Assembly (NCBI GenBank): GCA_020248785.1
Contig: JADCGX010000112.1
Coordinates: forward strand, 1 to 48,867
Source of the DNA: Burkholderiales bacterium
Lineage (GTDB): Bacteria; Pseudomonadota; Gammaproteobacteria; Burkholderiales; Burkholderiaceae_F
Direction of reading: 5' to 3'
Length of the DNA stretch: 48,867 nt
The translations under genes and the position numbers were made by a program. Position 1 is the stretch's first letter. Each line of letters starts with the position of its first letter. Below the pieces are notes generated by a model. The model saw only the letters and a program-made list of their open reading frames with translations. It made no database searches and was not told the origin of the DNA. Shown in pieces: positions 15,836 to 23,322 of this stretch.

Positions 15836-18072
15836 CAGCCCTCTCCGGCGTCGGCGGCCAGCTTGAGCAGCAGCTCGCGCTGCGCGGAGACCCGTTTGGT
15901 TGCGGCACGCGGCCGGCTCAGGCGGTACTCGCCGCCGGGCGCCAGTGTCCAGGCGTCCACATTGTCCTCGAGATAGGCGCGCAGGCCTTCGTCGATCACG
16001 CGTCGCTTGAGCTTGGCATCGAGCACCGGCCAGGCCACCTCGATGCGGCGGAACAAGTTGCGACCCATCCAGTCCGCGCTCGACAGGTACACGTCGTCGG
16101 CGCCGCCATTGCGGAAGTAGTAGATGCGATGGTGCTCGAGCAGGCGCCCGACGATCGAGCGCACGCTGATGTTCTCCGACAGCCCCTTCACGCCAGGTCG
16201 CAGGCTGCAGGCGCCGCGGATGATCAGGTCGATCTTCACGCCCGCCTGCGAGGCGACGTACAGCGCGTTGATGGTGGCCTCGTCGACCAGCGCATTCATC
16301 TTGGCAATGATCCGCCCAGGCTTGCCGGCGGCGGCGAGCTTCGCCTCGTTGGCGATCGCCGCCAGCACGCGCTTGTGCAGCGTGAACGGCGCGAGCCACA
16401 GGTGGGTGAGCTTCTCCACCTTGGTGAGGCTGGTCAGGTGCATGAACACGCGCTCGACGTCCGCGCACAGTTGGCGGTCCGCGGTCAGCATGCCGAAGTC
16501 GGTGTACAGCTTGGTGGTCGACGGGTGATAGTTGCCGGTGCCCAGGTGCGCGTAGTGCACGAGGCGCGCGGGCAGGGTGCCGCGGCGCTTGCCGCGCGCC
16601 GGCTCGTCTTCCTCGCGCCGCAGGACGAGCAGCAGCTTGGCGTGGGTCTTCAGCCCCACCACGCCGTAGACCACCTGCGCGCCAACCTGCTCCAGCCGCT
16701 CGGCCAGGTCGATGTTGGCCTCCTCGTCGAAGCGCGCTTTCAGCTCCACCACGACGGTGACTTCCTTGCCGCGGCGCGCGGCGTCGATCAAGAGATCGAC
16801 CAGCACCGATGCGGTGCCGGTGCGATACAGGGTCATGCGGATCGCCACCACCTTCGGATCGTGCGCGGCCTGCCGCAGGAACTCGATCACCGGCTCGAAG
16901 CTCTGGAACGGGTGATGCAGCAGGATGTCGCCCTGCTTCATCGCCTCGAACATCGAACTGCCGTCGCCGCTGGCCGCGCGCAATTTGCCCGGCCAGGCCG
17001 GCACGAACGGCCGGAAGCGGAATTGCGGCTGCGTAATGTGGTCGACCAGCTGATTCAGGCGCACCAGGTTCACCGGCCCGTCGACGCGATAGACGCACTC
17101 GTTGGGCAACTGGAACTGCTCGCGCAGCAGCGCCTCAAGGTGCGGCGGGCAGGTGCGCAGAACCTCCAGCCGCACCGCGTTGCCGAAGTGACGCTGCGTG
17201 AGCTCCATGCGCATGGCCTGGCGCAGATTGCTGACCTCGCGCTCGTCCACCGACAGGTCCGAGTCGCGCGTGACCCGAAACTGCGAGAAGCCCGCCACGC
17301 CGCGGCCCGGGAAGATTTCCTGCAGGTGCGAGCGGATCACCGACGACAGCATCACGAAGGCGTGCTTGCCCTCCGACAGGCGCGGCGGCAGCGGGATCAC
17401 CCGCGGCAGCACGCGCGGCACCTTGACAATGGCGATGGTGGGGGCGCGGCCAAAGGCGTCCTTGCCCTCGAGCTGGCAGATGAAGTTCAGTGCCTTGTTC
17501 ATCACCAGCGGGAACGGGTGCGACGGATCGAGTCCGATCGGCGACAGCAGCGGCCGCACCTCGCGCTCGAAGTACTCGTGCACCCACTTCTTTTGCGCCG
17601 GTGTACGCGTTGCGTGGGTCATCACCACGATGTTCTGGCGGCTCAGCGCCGGCATCACAACGTCGTTGAACAGCGCGTACTGGCTGTCGACCAGCCGATG
17701 CGCGCGTTCCGAGATGAGCGCGAACTCGTTCCAGCGCGCGGCACCGGGCTGGAAGCCGGCGTCCTCCCGCATCTCGTCGATCAGGTCGGACAGACGCACC
17801 TCGAAGAACTCATCGAGGTTGGACGAGACGATGCACAGGAAACGCAGCCGCTCAGCCAGCGGGATGGTGGCGCGCGCGGCCATCGCCAGCACGCGTTCAT
17901 TGAACGCAAGCAGCGACAGTTCTCGGTTCAGGAGTCGTTCGGGCGCCGGGCCGGCCGCAGCGGCAGTGATGATGATCGGGTCCTTGTTCTTGGCTTTTGC
18001 CGCGCCCGCAGCCTTGTGGTGCCGCCTCTTGGCGGGCTCACTGCTGTGCTTGCGGGCCTTGCGCTTGACCAT
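15835..18072 (-). CDS. ppk1: Polyphosphate kinase
   Basis: The 745-residue enzyme polymerises the ATP gamma-phosphate into polyphosphate, usually at the inner membrane. The N-terminal domain begins at LLNRELSLLAFNERVL. The catalytic region contains the autophosphorylated His motif HLGTGNYHPSTTKLYTDFG, and the C-terminal domain has SADWMGRNLFRRIEV. The start ATG at 18072 gives a short basic Lys/Arg-rich leader typical of beta-proteobacterial enzymes. A longer open frame upstream reads antisense across ftsE and is not coding. It is followed directly by sixA with a 1-nt overlap and is divergent from ftsE. Confidence 0.93.
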   Translation of the reverse strand: MVKRKARKHSSEPAKRRHHKAAGAAKAKNKDPIIITAAAAGPAPERLLNRELSLLAFNERVLAMAARATIPLAERLRFLCIVSSNLDEFFEVRLSDLIDEMREDAGFQPGAARWNEFALISERAHRLVDSQYALFNDVVMPALSRQNIVVMTHATRTPAQKKWVHEYFEREVRPLLSPIGLDPSHPFPLVMNKALNFICQLEGKDAFGRAPTIAIVKVPRVLPRVIPLPPRLSEGKHAFVMLSSVIRSHLQEIFPGRGVAGFSQFRVTRDSDLSVDEREVSNLRQAMRMELTQRHFGNAVRLEVLRTCPPHLEALLREQFQLPNECVYRVDGPVNLVRLNQLVDHITQPQFRFRPFVPAWPGKLRAASGDGSSMFEAMKQGDILLHHPFQSFEPVIEFLRQAAHDPKVVAIRMTLYRTGTASVLVDLLIDAARRGKEVTVVVELKARFDEEANIDLAERLEQVGAQVVYGVVGLKTHAKLLLVLRREEDEPARGKRRGTLPARLVHYAHLGTGNYHPSTTKLYTDFGMLTADRQLCADVERVFMHLTSLTKVEKLTHLWLAPFTLHKRVLAAIANEAKLAAAGKPGRIIAKMNALVDEATINALYVASQAGVKIDLIIRGACSLRPGVKGLSENISVRSIVGRLLEHHRIYYFRNGGADDVYLSSADWMGRNLFRRIEVAWPVLDAKLKRRVIDEGLRAYLEDNVDAWTLAPGGEYRLSRPRAATKRVSAQRELLLKLAADAGEG

Positions 18073-18110
18073 AGTGAGCGGACGTGACGGTTCGATGACG
18101 ACTGCGCCCG

Positions 18111-18116
18111 TAGAAT
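18111..18116 (+). promoter_or_regulatory. Candidate -10 box (TAGAAT) for ftsE
   Basis: TAGAAT in the context CCGTAGAATCGG lies 138 nt before the ftsE ATG and 39 nt upstream of the divergent ppk1 start. The -35 is not obvious. Confidence 0.35.
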
Positions 18117-18184
18117 CGGTTGTTGCCAACGCTGCGGACGATGGGCCTTGCGACGGTGGGCCGTGCAACGGGTCGGGCGATTCT

Positions 18185-18229
18185 AGGCGGCACACACCGG
18201 CAGGCGGCACACACCGGCAGGCGGCACAC
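18185..18229 (+). repeat. 17-bp tandem repeat in the ftsE leader
   Basis: The unit AGGCGGCACACACCGGC occurs at 18185-18201 and 18202-18218, with an 11-base partial third copy. It lies between the candidate promoter and the ftsE start, in the untranslated leader. Confidence 0.75.
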
Positions 18230-18253
18230 GCCGCGCACCCTTGCCCTCCGATC

Positions 18254-18985
18254 ATGGACTCGTTCCTGCCCCCGCCAGTCGCATCTGCCGCCAGCGCCCC
18301 GCTGGTGGAGTTCGACCATGTGAGCCGCCAGTTCGGCAGCTTTCGACTGGCGCTGGCGGACGTGAGCTTCCGTGTCGGGCGCGGGGAACTCGTGCTGCTG
18401 ACCGGCCCGAGCGGCGCTGGCAAGTCCACGGTGCTGCAGCTCATCGCAGCACTCGACGCGCCGACCAGCGGCGTGGTGCGCGTGGCCGGCCAGGATGTGA
18501 GCCGGCTGCGCAAGGCGGCCGTGCCGCTGTTGCGTCGCTCGATGGGCATCGTGCTGCAGGACCCGATGCTGCTCGACGATCGCGATGTGCTCGCCAACGT
18601 CATGCTGCCGGCGTTGGTCACGGGCGTGCCGGTCGCCGAAGCGCGCACGCGTGCACAGGCGGCGCTCGAACGCGCTGGGCTGGCGGAGGCTACGCTGCGG
18701 CATGCGCGCCCGCGCGCGCTGTCAGGCGGCGAGCAGCAGCGCGCGGCCCTGGCGCGCGCGATCGTCAACCGGCCGGCGCTGGTGCTGGCCGATGAGCCGG
18801 TGGCGCATCTGGACGCCGCGGCCGCCGCAGGCATCTTCGCGACGCTGGCGCAGTTTTCGGCGGCTGGCGTGACGGTCCTCGTGGCAACCCATGCGGTGCC
18901 AGCGGCCTTCAACTTGACACCGCGTGTGTTGGCGTTGGCGGCGGGCCGGCTGCAAACCGCGTCTGCGTTGCCGGAGAGGGCGTGA
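18254..18985 (+). CDS. ftsE: Cell-division ABC transporter ATPase FtsE
   Basis: This 243-residue ABC ATPase works with FtsX in the divisome to control septal peptidoglycan hydrolases. Walker A GPSGAGKST, the signature LSGGEQQRAALARAI and Walker B LVLADEPVAHLD are in order. The usual DEPTGNLD is varied to DEPVAHLD, but the catalytic Glu is kept. The ATG at 18254 gives a leader of about 15 residues before the first beta strand. The longer upstream frame is antisense to ppk1. ftsX follows with a GTGA overlap. Confidence 0.9.
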   Translation: MDSFLPPPVASAASAPLVEFDHVSRQFGSFRLALADVSFRVGRGELVLLTGPSGAGKSTVLQLIAALDAPTSGVVRVAGQDVSRLRKAAVPLLRRSMGIVLQDPMLLDDRDVLANVMLPALVTGVPVAEARTRAQAALERAGLAEATLRHARPRALSGGEQQRAALARAIVNRPALVLADEPVAHLDAAAAAGIFATLAQFSAAGVTVLVATHAVPAAFNLTPRVLALAAGRLQTASALPERA

Positions 18986-19890
18986 GCGCGCTGCGCGGGC
19001 ATGCGCTGCAGCGGGCCGCGCGTGCTGCCGCGCGGCAGCCGGGCGTGCTGCTGCTGGCGCTGCTGCTTGCCACGCTGGCGTGCTGCGTGCTGCTCGCGGC
19101 ACTGCTCAGCGCGCCGACCGCGCACGCCACATGGCACAAGCTGCAGGCCATGCGCAGTGCCGAGGCCACTGTCTTCCTGATGCCTGGCAGCAGCGCTGGC
19201 GAGATCAAGACCGCGCTGGAGCGCGCCCAGGCGCAAGCCTTCGTGCAATCAGTGCGGCATGTCACGCGCGAGGCCGCGCTGGCCGAGCTCGCCGGCCGCA
19301 GCAGCGGCGGCGCCGGTGCACTGCCCGAGCTCAAGAGCAATCCGTTGCCCGATGCGCTGGCCATCCGCTTTGCCGCCTCGGCCACCCCTGCGCAGGTGGA
19401 CGCTGCCGTGGCCGCGCTAGGGGCGCTGCCAAAGGTGGACCAGGTGCACTTCGACGGTAGCTGGCATCAGCGCCTGTCTGCGCTTCTCGGGGCTGCGATC
19501 CTGATCGGCGCCACGCTGGCGCTTGCCGCCATGCTCGCGATCGGCCTTGCGCTGGTGGCGGCAGTGCGCCTGCTCACGGTGGGCGACCGCGCCGAGGTCG
19601 AGGTCATGCGGCTGGTCGGCGCCACGGATGCAGTCATCGTCCGGCCCTATGCCTACACCGGCGCTGGCTTGCTGCTGCTGGCGGCGCTGGCGGCCGCCGG
19701 GATCCTCGCCTTGGGCTGGCGCTTGATGCAACCGGTGGTCGCCGGGCTGCCGGGGATCGAGTTCGTGTGGAGCGTCGCCGCGCCGCCGGCGGCCGTTGTC
19801 GGTGGCTTCACCGTAGCAGCGGCGGCTGCGGGGTGGGTGCTCGGCATGCTTGCCGGGCAGTCTGCGCTGTCCAAGGGGGCCGCAATCTGA
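18982..19890 (+). CDS. ftsX: Cell-division protein FtsX
   Basis: The 302-residue FtsX-family permease starts with GTG inside the ftsE stop. One transmembrane segment lies near 22-45. A periplasmic domain follows to about residue 155 (EATVFLMPGSSAGEIKTALE, WHQRLSALLG). Three more transmembrane segments follow (about 165-192, 220-240 and 262-290), the normal FtsX topology. Conserved GDRAEVEVMRLVGATD lies in the cytoplasmic loop after TM2. It anchors FtsE and links ATP hydrolysis to murein hydrolase activation outside the membrane. rpoH follows, the order typical of Proteobacteria. Confidence 0.9.
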   Translation: MSALRGHALQRAARAAARQPGVLLLALLLATLACCVLLAALLSAPTAHATWHKLQAMRSAEATVFLMPGSSAGEIKTALERAQAQAFVQSVRHVTREAALAELAGRSSGGAGALPELKSNPLPDALAIRFAASATPAQVDAAVAALGALPKVDQVHFDGSWHQRLSALLGAAILIGATLALAAMLAIGLALVAAVRLLTVGDRAEVEVMRLVGATDAVIVRPYAYTGAGLLLLAALAAAGILALGWRLMQPVVAGLPGIEFVWSVAAPPAAVVGGFTVAAAAAGWVLGMLAGQSALSKGAAI

Positions 19891-19947
19891 AGGCGAGCGT
19901 GCGCTTACAGTCGGATATCGCCATTACCAGCAGGGACACACCACTTG

Positions 19948-19970
19948 ATCCCGAGTTATTTACTCGGGAT
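19948..19970. promoter_or_regulatory. 9-bp perfect hairpin between ftsX and rpoH
   Basis: ATCCCGAGT (19948-19956) and ACTCGGGAT (19962-19970) flank the loop TATTT. Wobble pairs could extend the stem by about three pairs. No T-tract follows, so it may be an operator or an mRNA hairpin rather than an intrinsic terminator of ftsEX. Confidence 0.55.
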
Positions 19971-20001
19971 TGAACTCCTGGAAATCAGGTGGGTCTATGT
20001 G

Positions 20002-20028
20002 CTAGCACTCGACCAAGTCGACTGCTAA
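20002..20028. promoter_or_regulatory. CIRCE-like HrcA operator upstream of rpoH
   Basis: CTAGCACTC (20002-20010), a 9-nt spacer and GACTGCTAA (20020-20028) match the CIRCE consensus TTAGCACTC-N9-GAGTGCTAA with one mismatch per arm and exact spacing. CIRCE is the binding site of the heat-shock repressor HrcA. It ends 28 nt before the preferred rpoH start, so HrcA could repress rpoH transcription. Confidence 0.75.
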
Positions 20029-20056
20029 CATGGAATGCAAGGAGGCCGTTCCGACC

Positions 20057-20953
20057 ATGGCACGACAGAACAACGCCCTGATCCCGTTCAGCTCGGCTGG
20101 CAGCCTGGCACTGGCGCCTGCCGTCGGGAACATCGACGCCTACATCACCGCGGTGAACCGCATTCCGCTGCTCACGGCAGAGGAAGAGGATCGCTACGCG
20201 CGTGAGTTCCGCCAGGACAACGACCTGGACGCCGCCCGCTATCTGGTGCTGTCGCACCTGCGCCTGGTGGTTGCCGTCGCGCGCAACTACCTGGGCTATG
20301 GCCTGCCGCACGCCGACCTCATCCAGGAAGGCAACATCGGCCTGATGAAGGCGGTCAAGCGCTTCGACCCGGACCGCGGTGTTCGCCTGGTGTCCTTTGC
20401 CCTGCACTGGATCAAGGCCGAGATCCACGAGTACATCCTGCGCAACTGGCGTCTGGTCAAGGTGGCCACGACCAAGGCACAGCGCAAGCTCTTCTTCAAC
20501 CTGCGCAGCATGAAGCAGGCACCCGGCACGATGAGCGCCGGCGAGGTCGAGGGGATGGCGCGCGAGCTCAATGTGAAACCGGAAGAAGTGCGCGAGATGG
20601 AAACGCGCCTGACCGGTGGCGACATCGCGCTCGAAGGCCGCAATGACGACGGCGAGGAGGAGTTCGCGCCGATCGCCTACCTGGCCGACGCGCACGACGA
20701 GCCCACGCAGGTGCTCGAGCGCAAGGAATACGACCGGCTCCAGACCGAGGGCATTGCCAAGGCACTCGAGTCGCTCGATGCACGCAGCCGCCGCATCGTC
20801 GAGGCGCGCTGGCTGGCCGAGGACGCCGACGGCAACGTCGGCACCGCCACCCTGCACGATTTGGCGACGGAGTTCGGGGTCTCCGCGGAACGAATCCGCC
20901 AGATCGAGGCCAAAGCCCTTCAGAAGATGCGCGGCTCGCTTGTCGCGGCCTAG
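20057..20953 (+). CDS. rpoH: Heat-shock sigma factor RpoH (sigma-32)
   Basis: From the ATG at 20057 the protein is 298 residues. Region 2 has the core-binding and melting motifs (ADLIQEGNIGLMKAVKRFDP, VRLVSFALHWIKAEIHEYIL). The RpoH box QRKLFFNLR is present, and region 4 has the helix-turn-helix TLHDLATEFGVSAERIRQIEAKALQKMR. It directs transcription of chaperones and proteases. The start is preferred over the ATG at 20030 because AAGGAGG (20039-20045) lies 11 nt upstream of it and the earlier ATG is squeezed against the CIRCE site. A strong terminator follows. Confidence 0.95.
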   Translation: MARQNNALIPFSSAGSLALAPAVGNIDAYITAVNRIPLLTAEEEDRYAREFRQDNDLDAARYLVLSHLRLVVAVARNYLGYGLPHADLIQEGNIGLMKAVKRFDPDRGVRLVSFALHWIKAEIHEYILRNWRLVKVATTKAQRKLFFNLRSMKQAPGTMSAGEVEGMARELNVKPEEVREMETRLTGGDIALEGRNDDGEEEFAPIAYLADAHDEPTQVLERKEYDRLQTEGIAKALESLDARSRRIVEARWLAEDADGNVGTATLHDLATEFGVSAERIRQIEAKALQKMRGSLVAA

Positions 20954-21046
20954 TTCTTCCGGGCCTTCGCAAGCTGGCTTTGTCCTTCTGGTTGGTTGGT
21001 TGCAAGTCCCCGCCTCTCCTCCTCCCCCTCTTAGAGGCGGTCATTC

Positions 21047-21076
21047 AAGGCCCCGCGCTGCGCGGGGCCTTTTTTT
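21047..21076 (+). terminator. Rho-independent terminator of rpoH
   Basis: AAGGCCCCGCG pairs with CGCGGGGCCTT across the loop CTG, followed by a run of seven T. This is the clearest intrinsic terminator in the window. Confidence 0.93.
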
Positions 21077-21534
21077 CTGCTGGCCCTTGACTCAGCTGGG
21101 CGCATGTTTCCGCGGACCGTTGCCCCATGCGCGTGCGAGGTGGCAAACGTGCCGGCGTGCGCCAGTGCGACGGGCGTCATCAAGCTTCATCGGCCCGCCA
21201 CACCATTGCTCGCTGCCGCCGCGGCGCAAGCGCTCGCGCGTACGGGCGAACTATCTGCCGGTTGCGTGACGAGCGAACGACGGTGGCGCGACCGGCCAAC
21301 CTACGCGCAGCTCGCAAGGCCGTCGCCAAGGCCGCTCGCACCGCCCCTGTGCGGCGACTTCGAGTGGTACGTCAGACTTTCGCCACTTAAGGCTGACCAG
21401 GTCAAGGCGTCCCACTCCAGCACCTTCAAACAAGCTGCAAGACCCTGGGTTGCCAGCCGGGCGACCTGCTCGAACATGTCCCGACCGATTCAGCAGTCTC
21501 GCGCAAAGCTCCGGCCTGTCATCCCGACCTGAGC
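21077..21534. other. Intergenic region without a recognisable gene
   Basis: About 460 bases between the rpoH terminator and the end of the DUF2917 gene. Open frames exist on both strands but their translations resemble no family I know and have no good start site. It could contain the decayed remains of a gene. Confidence 0.4.
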
Positions 21535-21909
21535 TCAGACGCGCCGCTCCAATGACGTGCGCGGGCGCGACAATCGAAGCCACAATGGCCACGCCAGCCG
21601 AGGCGCGAAGTCCCGCACCGATCGCCGCGCAAGCTGATTGAGCCAGTCCCGCGCCCGCCCGCGCGACGCCCACTCGATCACCTGCACCCGCGCCACACCC
21701 AGTCCTTCCACGACGGCGCGACCACCGCCATGCAGCGCCACCTCGCCGCCGCTGCCCGTAAAGATGTCCTGTGCGCAGCCCTCCTCGGTCAGCCAGACGT
21801 GGCCATAGAGCACGCGCACGCGCGTGCCCGGCCGCCCCCGCAGGACCAGCAGCTGGTCGTAGCCTAGATCCACGGTCCGCACCGTGGTCGAACCCCAATG
21901 ACGGAACAT
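21535..21909 (-). CDS. DUF2917 domain protein
   Basis: The 124-residue protein matches the DUF2917 family: an N-terminal small beta domain with RVRVLYGHVWLTEEGCAQDIFTGSG, then VALHGGGRAVVEGL and a basic C-terminal tail with a hydrophobic patch (LAWPLWLRL). The family is found mainly in Burkholderiales and has no known activity. It is divergent from a LysR-type regulator gene, an arrangement often seen for this family that suggests the regulator controls it. Confidence 0.8.
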   Translation of the reverse strand: MFRHWGSTTVRTVDLGYDQLLVLRGRPGTRVRVLYGHVWLTEEGCAQDIFTGSGGEVALHGGGRAVVEGLGVARVQVIEWASRGRARDWLNQLARRSVRDFAPRLAWPLWLRLSRPRTSLERRV

Positions 21910-22036
21910 CGCGCTCTCCCTGTCCGGTCGCCGCGTTCAGCGCGGCGTCTGGATGCCATTGAACGCCCGCTCCCGCCACACGACAAGCGAAAAGGCCGCA
22001 ATTGATGCATGTGCCAAGCGCATGTAGCGTCCGGGA

Positions 22037-23002
22037 ATGCCACCCCGTTCTCCCGCTCGCACCGTGCCCCGCCAGCGCCGCCGGCCGATCCAGCTAGCGG
22101 CGCTGCGCGGCTTCGAGTGCGCTGCGCGCCACCTGTCCTTCACGCTGGCCGCGCGCGAGCTCAATCTGACGCAGTCCTCGATCAGCCGCCAGGTCGCTTC
22201 GCTCGAAGACGACGTAGGCCAGGCGCTGTTCGTGCGCCATACGCGGGCGCTGGAGCTCACCGCGGCCGGCGCACGGCTGTTCCACAGCGTGCAGCAGGCG
22301 CTGGCTGCGATCGATCGCACCGTCGATGAACTGCGCGGCAGCGGCCCGGCGCGACGCGTCACCATCGCCACCTATGCATCGTTCGCATCGCTCTGGCTGG
22401 TGCCGCGCCTGCCGCACTTCCAGGCCACGCACCCGGGCGTGGACATCCGCATCGACGCTTCCGATCGCCTCGTCAACCTTGAGGCCGAGGCGGTGGACAT
22501 CGCCCTGCGCTGGTTGCGTCCGGGCGCGCCCGTGCCCAGCCACGCGGTCCTGCTCGGCGAGGAAGAAGCGACCCCCGCGCTGTCGCCGCGCCTGCTGACC
22601 AGCCTGACGGCCCCACTGACCCGGCTCGAGGACCTGAACACGCTGCCGCTGCTGGCGATGGACGAGACCGTACATAGCGCGCCCTACAGCGGCTGGGGTC
22701 GCTGGTGCGAATGGGCCGGCATCGCGCCGATCGAAGGCGTGGCCCGCCTGTACTTCACCTATGTCGACCAGTCGGTCCAGGCGGCCGTGCGTGGCCAGGG
22801 CGTGGCGCTGGTGCGCACGCCCTTCCTCGACGACCTCATCGCCTCTGGCGATCTGCTCGCGCCGTTCCCGCAGCTGCGGATGAAGACCGGCTACCGCTAT
22901 GTCCTCATCGAGAACCTGGAGCGCCGCCAGCTGCCGCACGTGGCCGCGTTCCGCGACTGGGTTATCGCGCAGTTTGCGGCAGGGCCACGACGGATGACGT
23001 AG
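22037..23002 (+). CDS. LysR-family transcriptional regulator
   Basis: The 321-residue protein has a winged helix-turn-helix at about 18-78 (FECAARHLSFTLAARELNLT, SSISRQVASLEDDVG) and a substrate-binding domain resembling GcvA-type regulators. FVRHTRALELTAAG and WLVPRLPHFQATHPGVDIRI are typical linker and effector-domain motifs. The effector is unknown. It is transcribed away from the DUF2917 gene, and the 127-nt gap is the obvious place for its binding site. LysR regulators commonly activate the divergent gene and repress themselves. Confidence 0.9.
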   Translation: MPPRSPARTVPRQRRRPIQLAALRGFECAARHLSFTLAARELNLTQSSISRQVASLEDDVGQALFVRHTRALELTAAGARLFHSVQQALAAIDRTVDELRGSGPARRVTIATYASFASLWLVPRLPHFQATHPGVDIRIDASDRLVNLEAEAVDIALRWLRPGAPVPSHAVLLGEEEATPALSPRLLTSLTAPLTRLEDLNTLPLLAMDETVHSAPYSGWGRWCEWAGIAPIEGVARLYFTYVDQSVQAAVRGQGVALVRTPFLDDLIASGDLLAPFPQLRMKTGYRYVLIENLERRQLPHVAAFRDWVIAQFAAGPRRMT

Positions 23003-23005
23003 GTT

Positions 23006-23057
23006 CGCTTTGCGTGTACGCAATCGGCCAGCGCCGATCGCACGTGCACGCAAAGCG
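23006..23057. repeat. Large two-tier palindrome after lysR
   Basis: Outer arms CGCTTTGCGTG (23006-23016) and CACGCAAAGCG (23047-23057) are perfectly complementary over 11 bp. An inner stem ATCGGC (23023-23028) / GCCGAT (23033-23038) closes on the loop CAGC. It begins 4 nt past the lysR stop and has no T-tract. Confidence 0.75.
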
Positions 23058-23065
23058 CTAAAGCT

Positions 23066-23102
23066 GGTTCGACTTCGCTGGCGAAGCCAGACGAAGTCGA
23101 CC
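23066..23102. repeat. Palindromic intergenic element, copy 2 (core CTGGC-GAA-GCCAG)
   Basis: Arms CGACTTCG (23070-23077) and CGAAGTCG (23092-23099) surround the core CTGGC-GAA-GCCAG with one unpaired A after the core. The stem extends outward with GGT/ACC and one bulged T. Confidence 0.75.
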
Positions 23103-23271
23103 GGGTCTCGCTTGCCGCGTTGCGCACGCTCGACAGAGCGCCACGCCCGCGCCGTCGTCCGAGCGAAGCAACGCGACCATACCGCGAAGCGGCTTGGCGG
23201 CACGGCTCGTGCTGGCGCAGCCAGCGTGAAGCTTGCGCCAGCGAGCGGCCGGAGCCAGACCGAGGACTCGT

Positions 23272-23305
23272 TTCGGAGTCGACTGGCTCCGCCAGCGATT
23301 CCGAA
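23272..23305. repeat. Palindromic intergenic element, copy 3 (inverted orientation)
   Basis: TTCGGA (23272-23277) pairs with TCCGAA (23300-23305), and TCG with CGA. The core is CTGGC-TCC-GCCAG with the single unpaired A on the other side, which is the reverse complement of the arrangement in copies 2 and 4. Confidence 0.7.
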
Positions 23306-23322
23306 CAAACCAATCGCGAGCG

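Larger units (their letters stand above)
23003..23322. other. Palindrome-rich convergent intergenic region
   Basis: The region lies between the 3' ends of lysR and the cyclo-ligase gene. It holds a large two-tier hairpin (23006-23057), two copies of the CTGGC-core element (23066-23102 and 23272-23305), and a decayed core CTGGC-GCA-GCCAG near 23214-23226. No protein gene is evident. Confidence 0.6.

Noticed and set aside
18185-18229. Possible mini CRISPR array
   Set aside because: The copies are directly adjacent with no spacers and there is no cas gene, so it is a plain tandem repeat.
18073-19248. N-terminal extension of the ppk1 frame across ftsE and ftsX
   Set aside because: This part is antisense to two clear genes. 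The PPK1 fold begins after the ATG at 18072.
21104-21532. A 142-codon plus-strand ORF after the rpoH terminator
   Set aside because: There is no ribosome-binding site, no recognisable domain and biased composition. It may be noise or a decayed gene.
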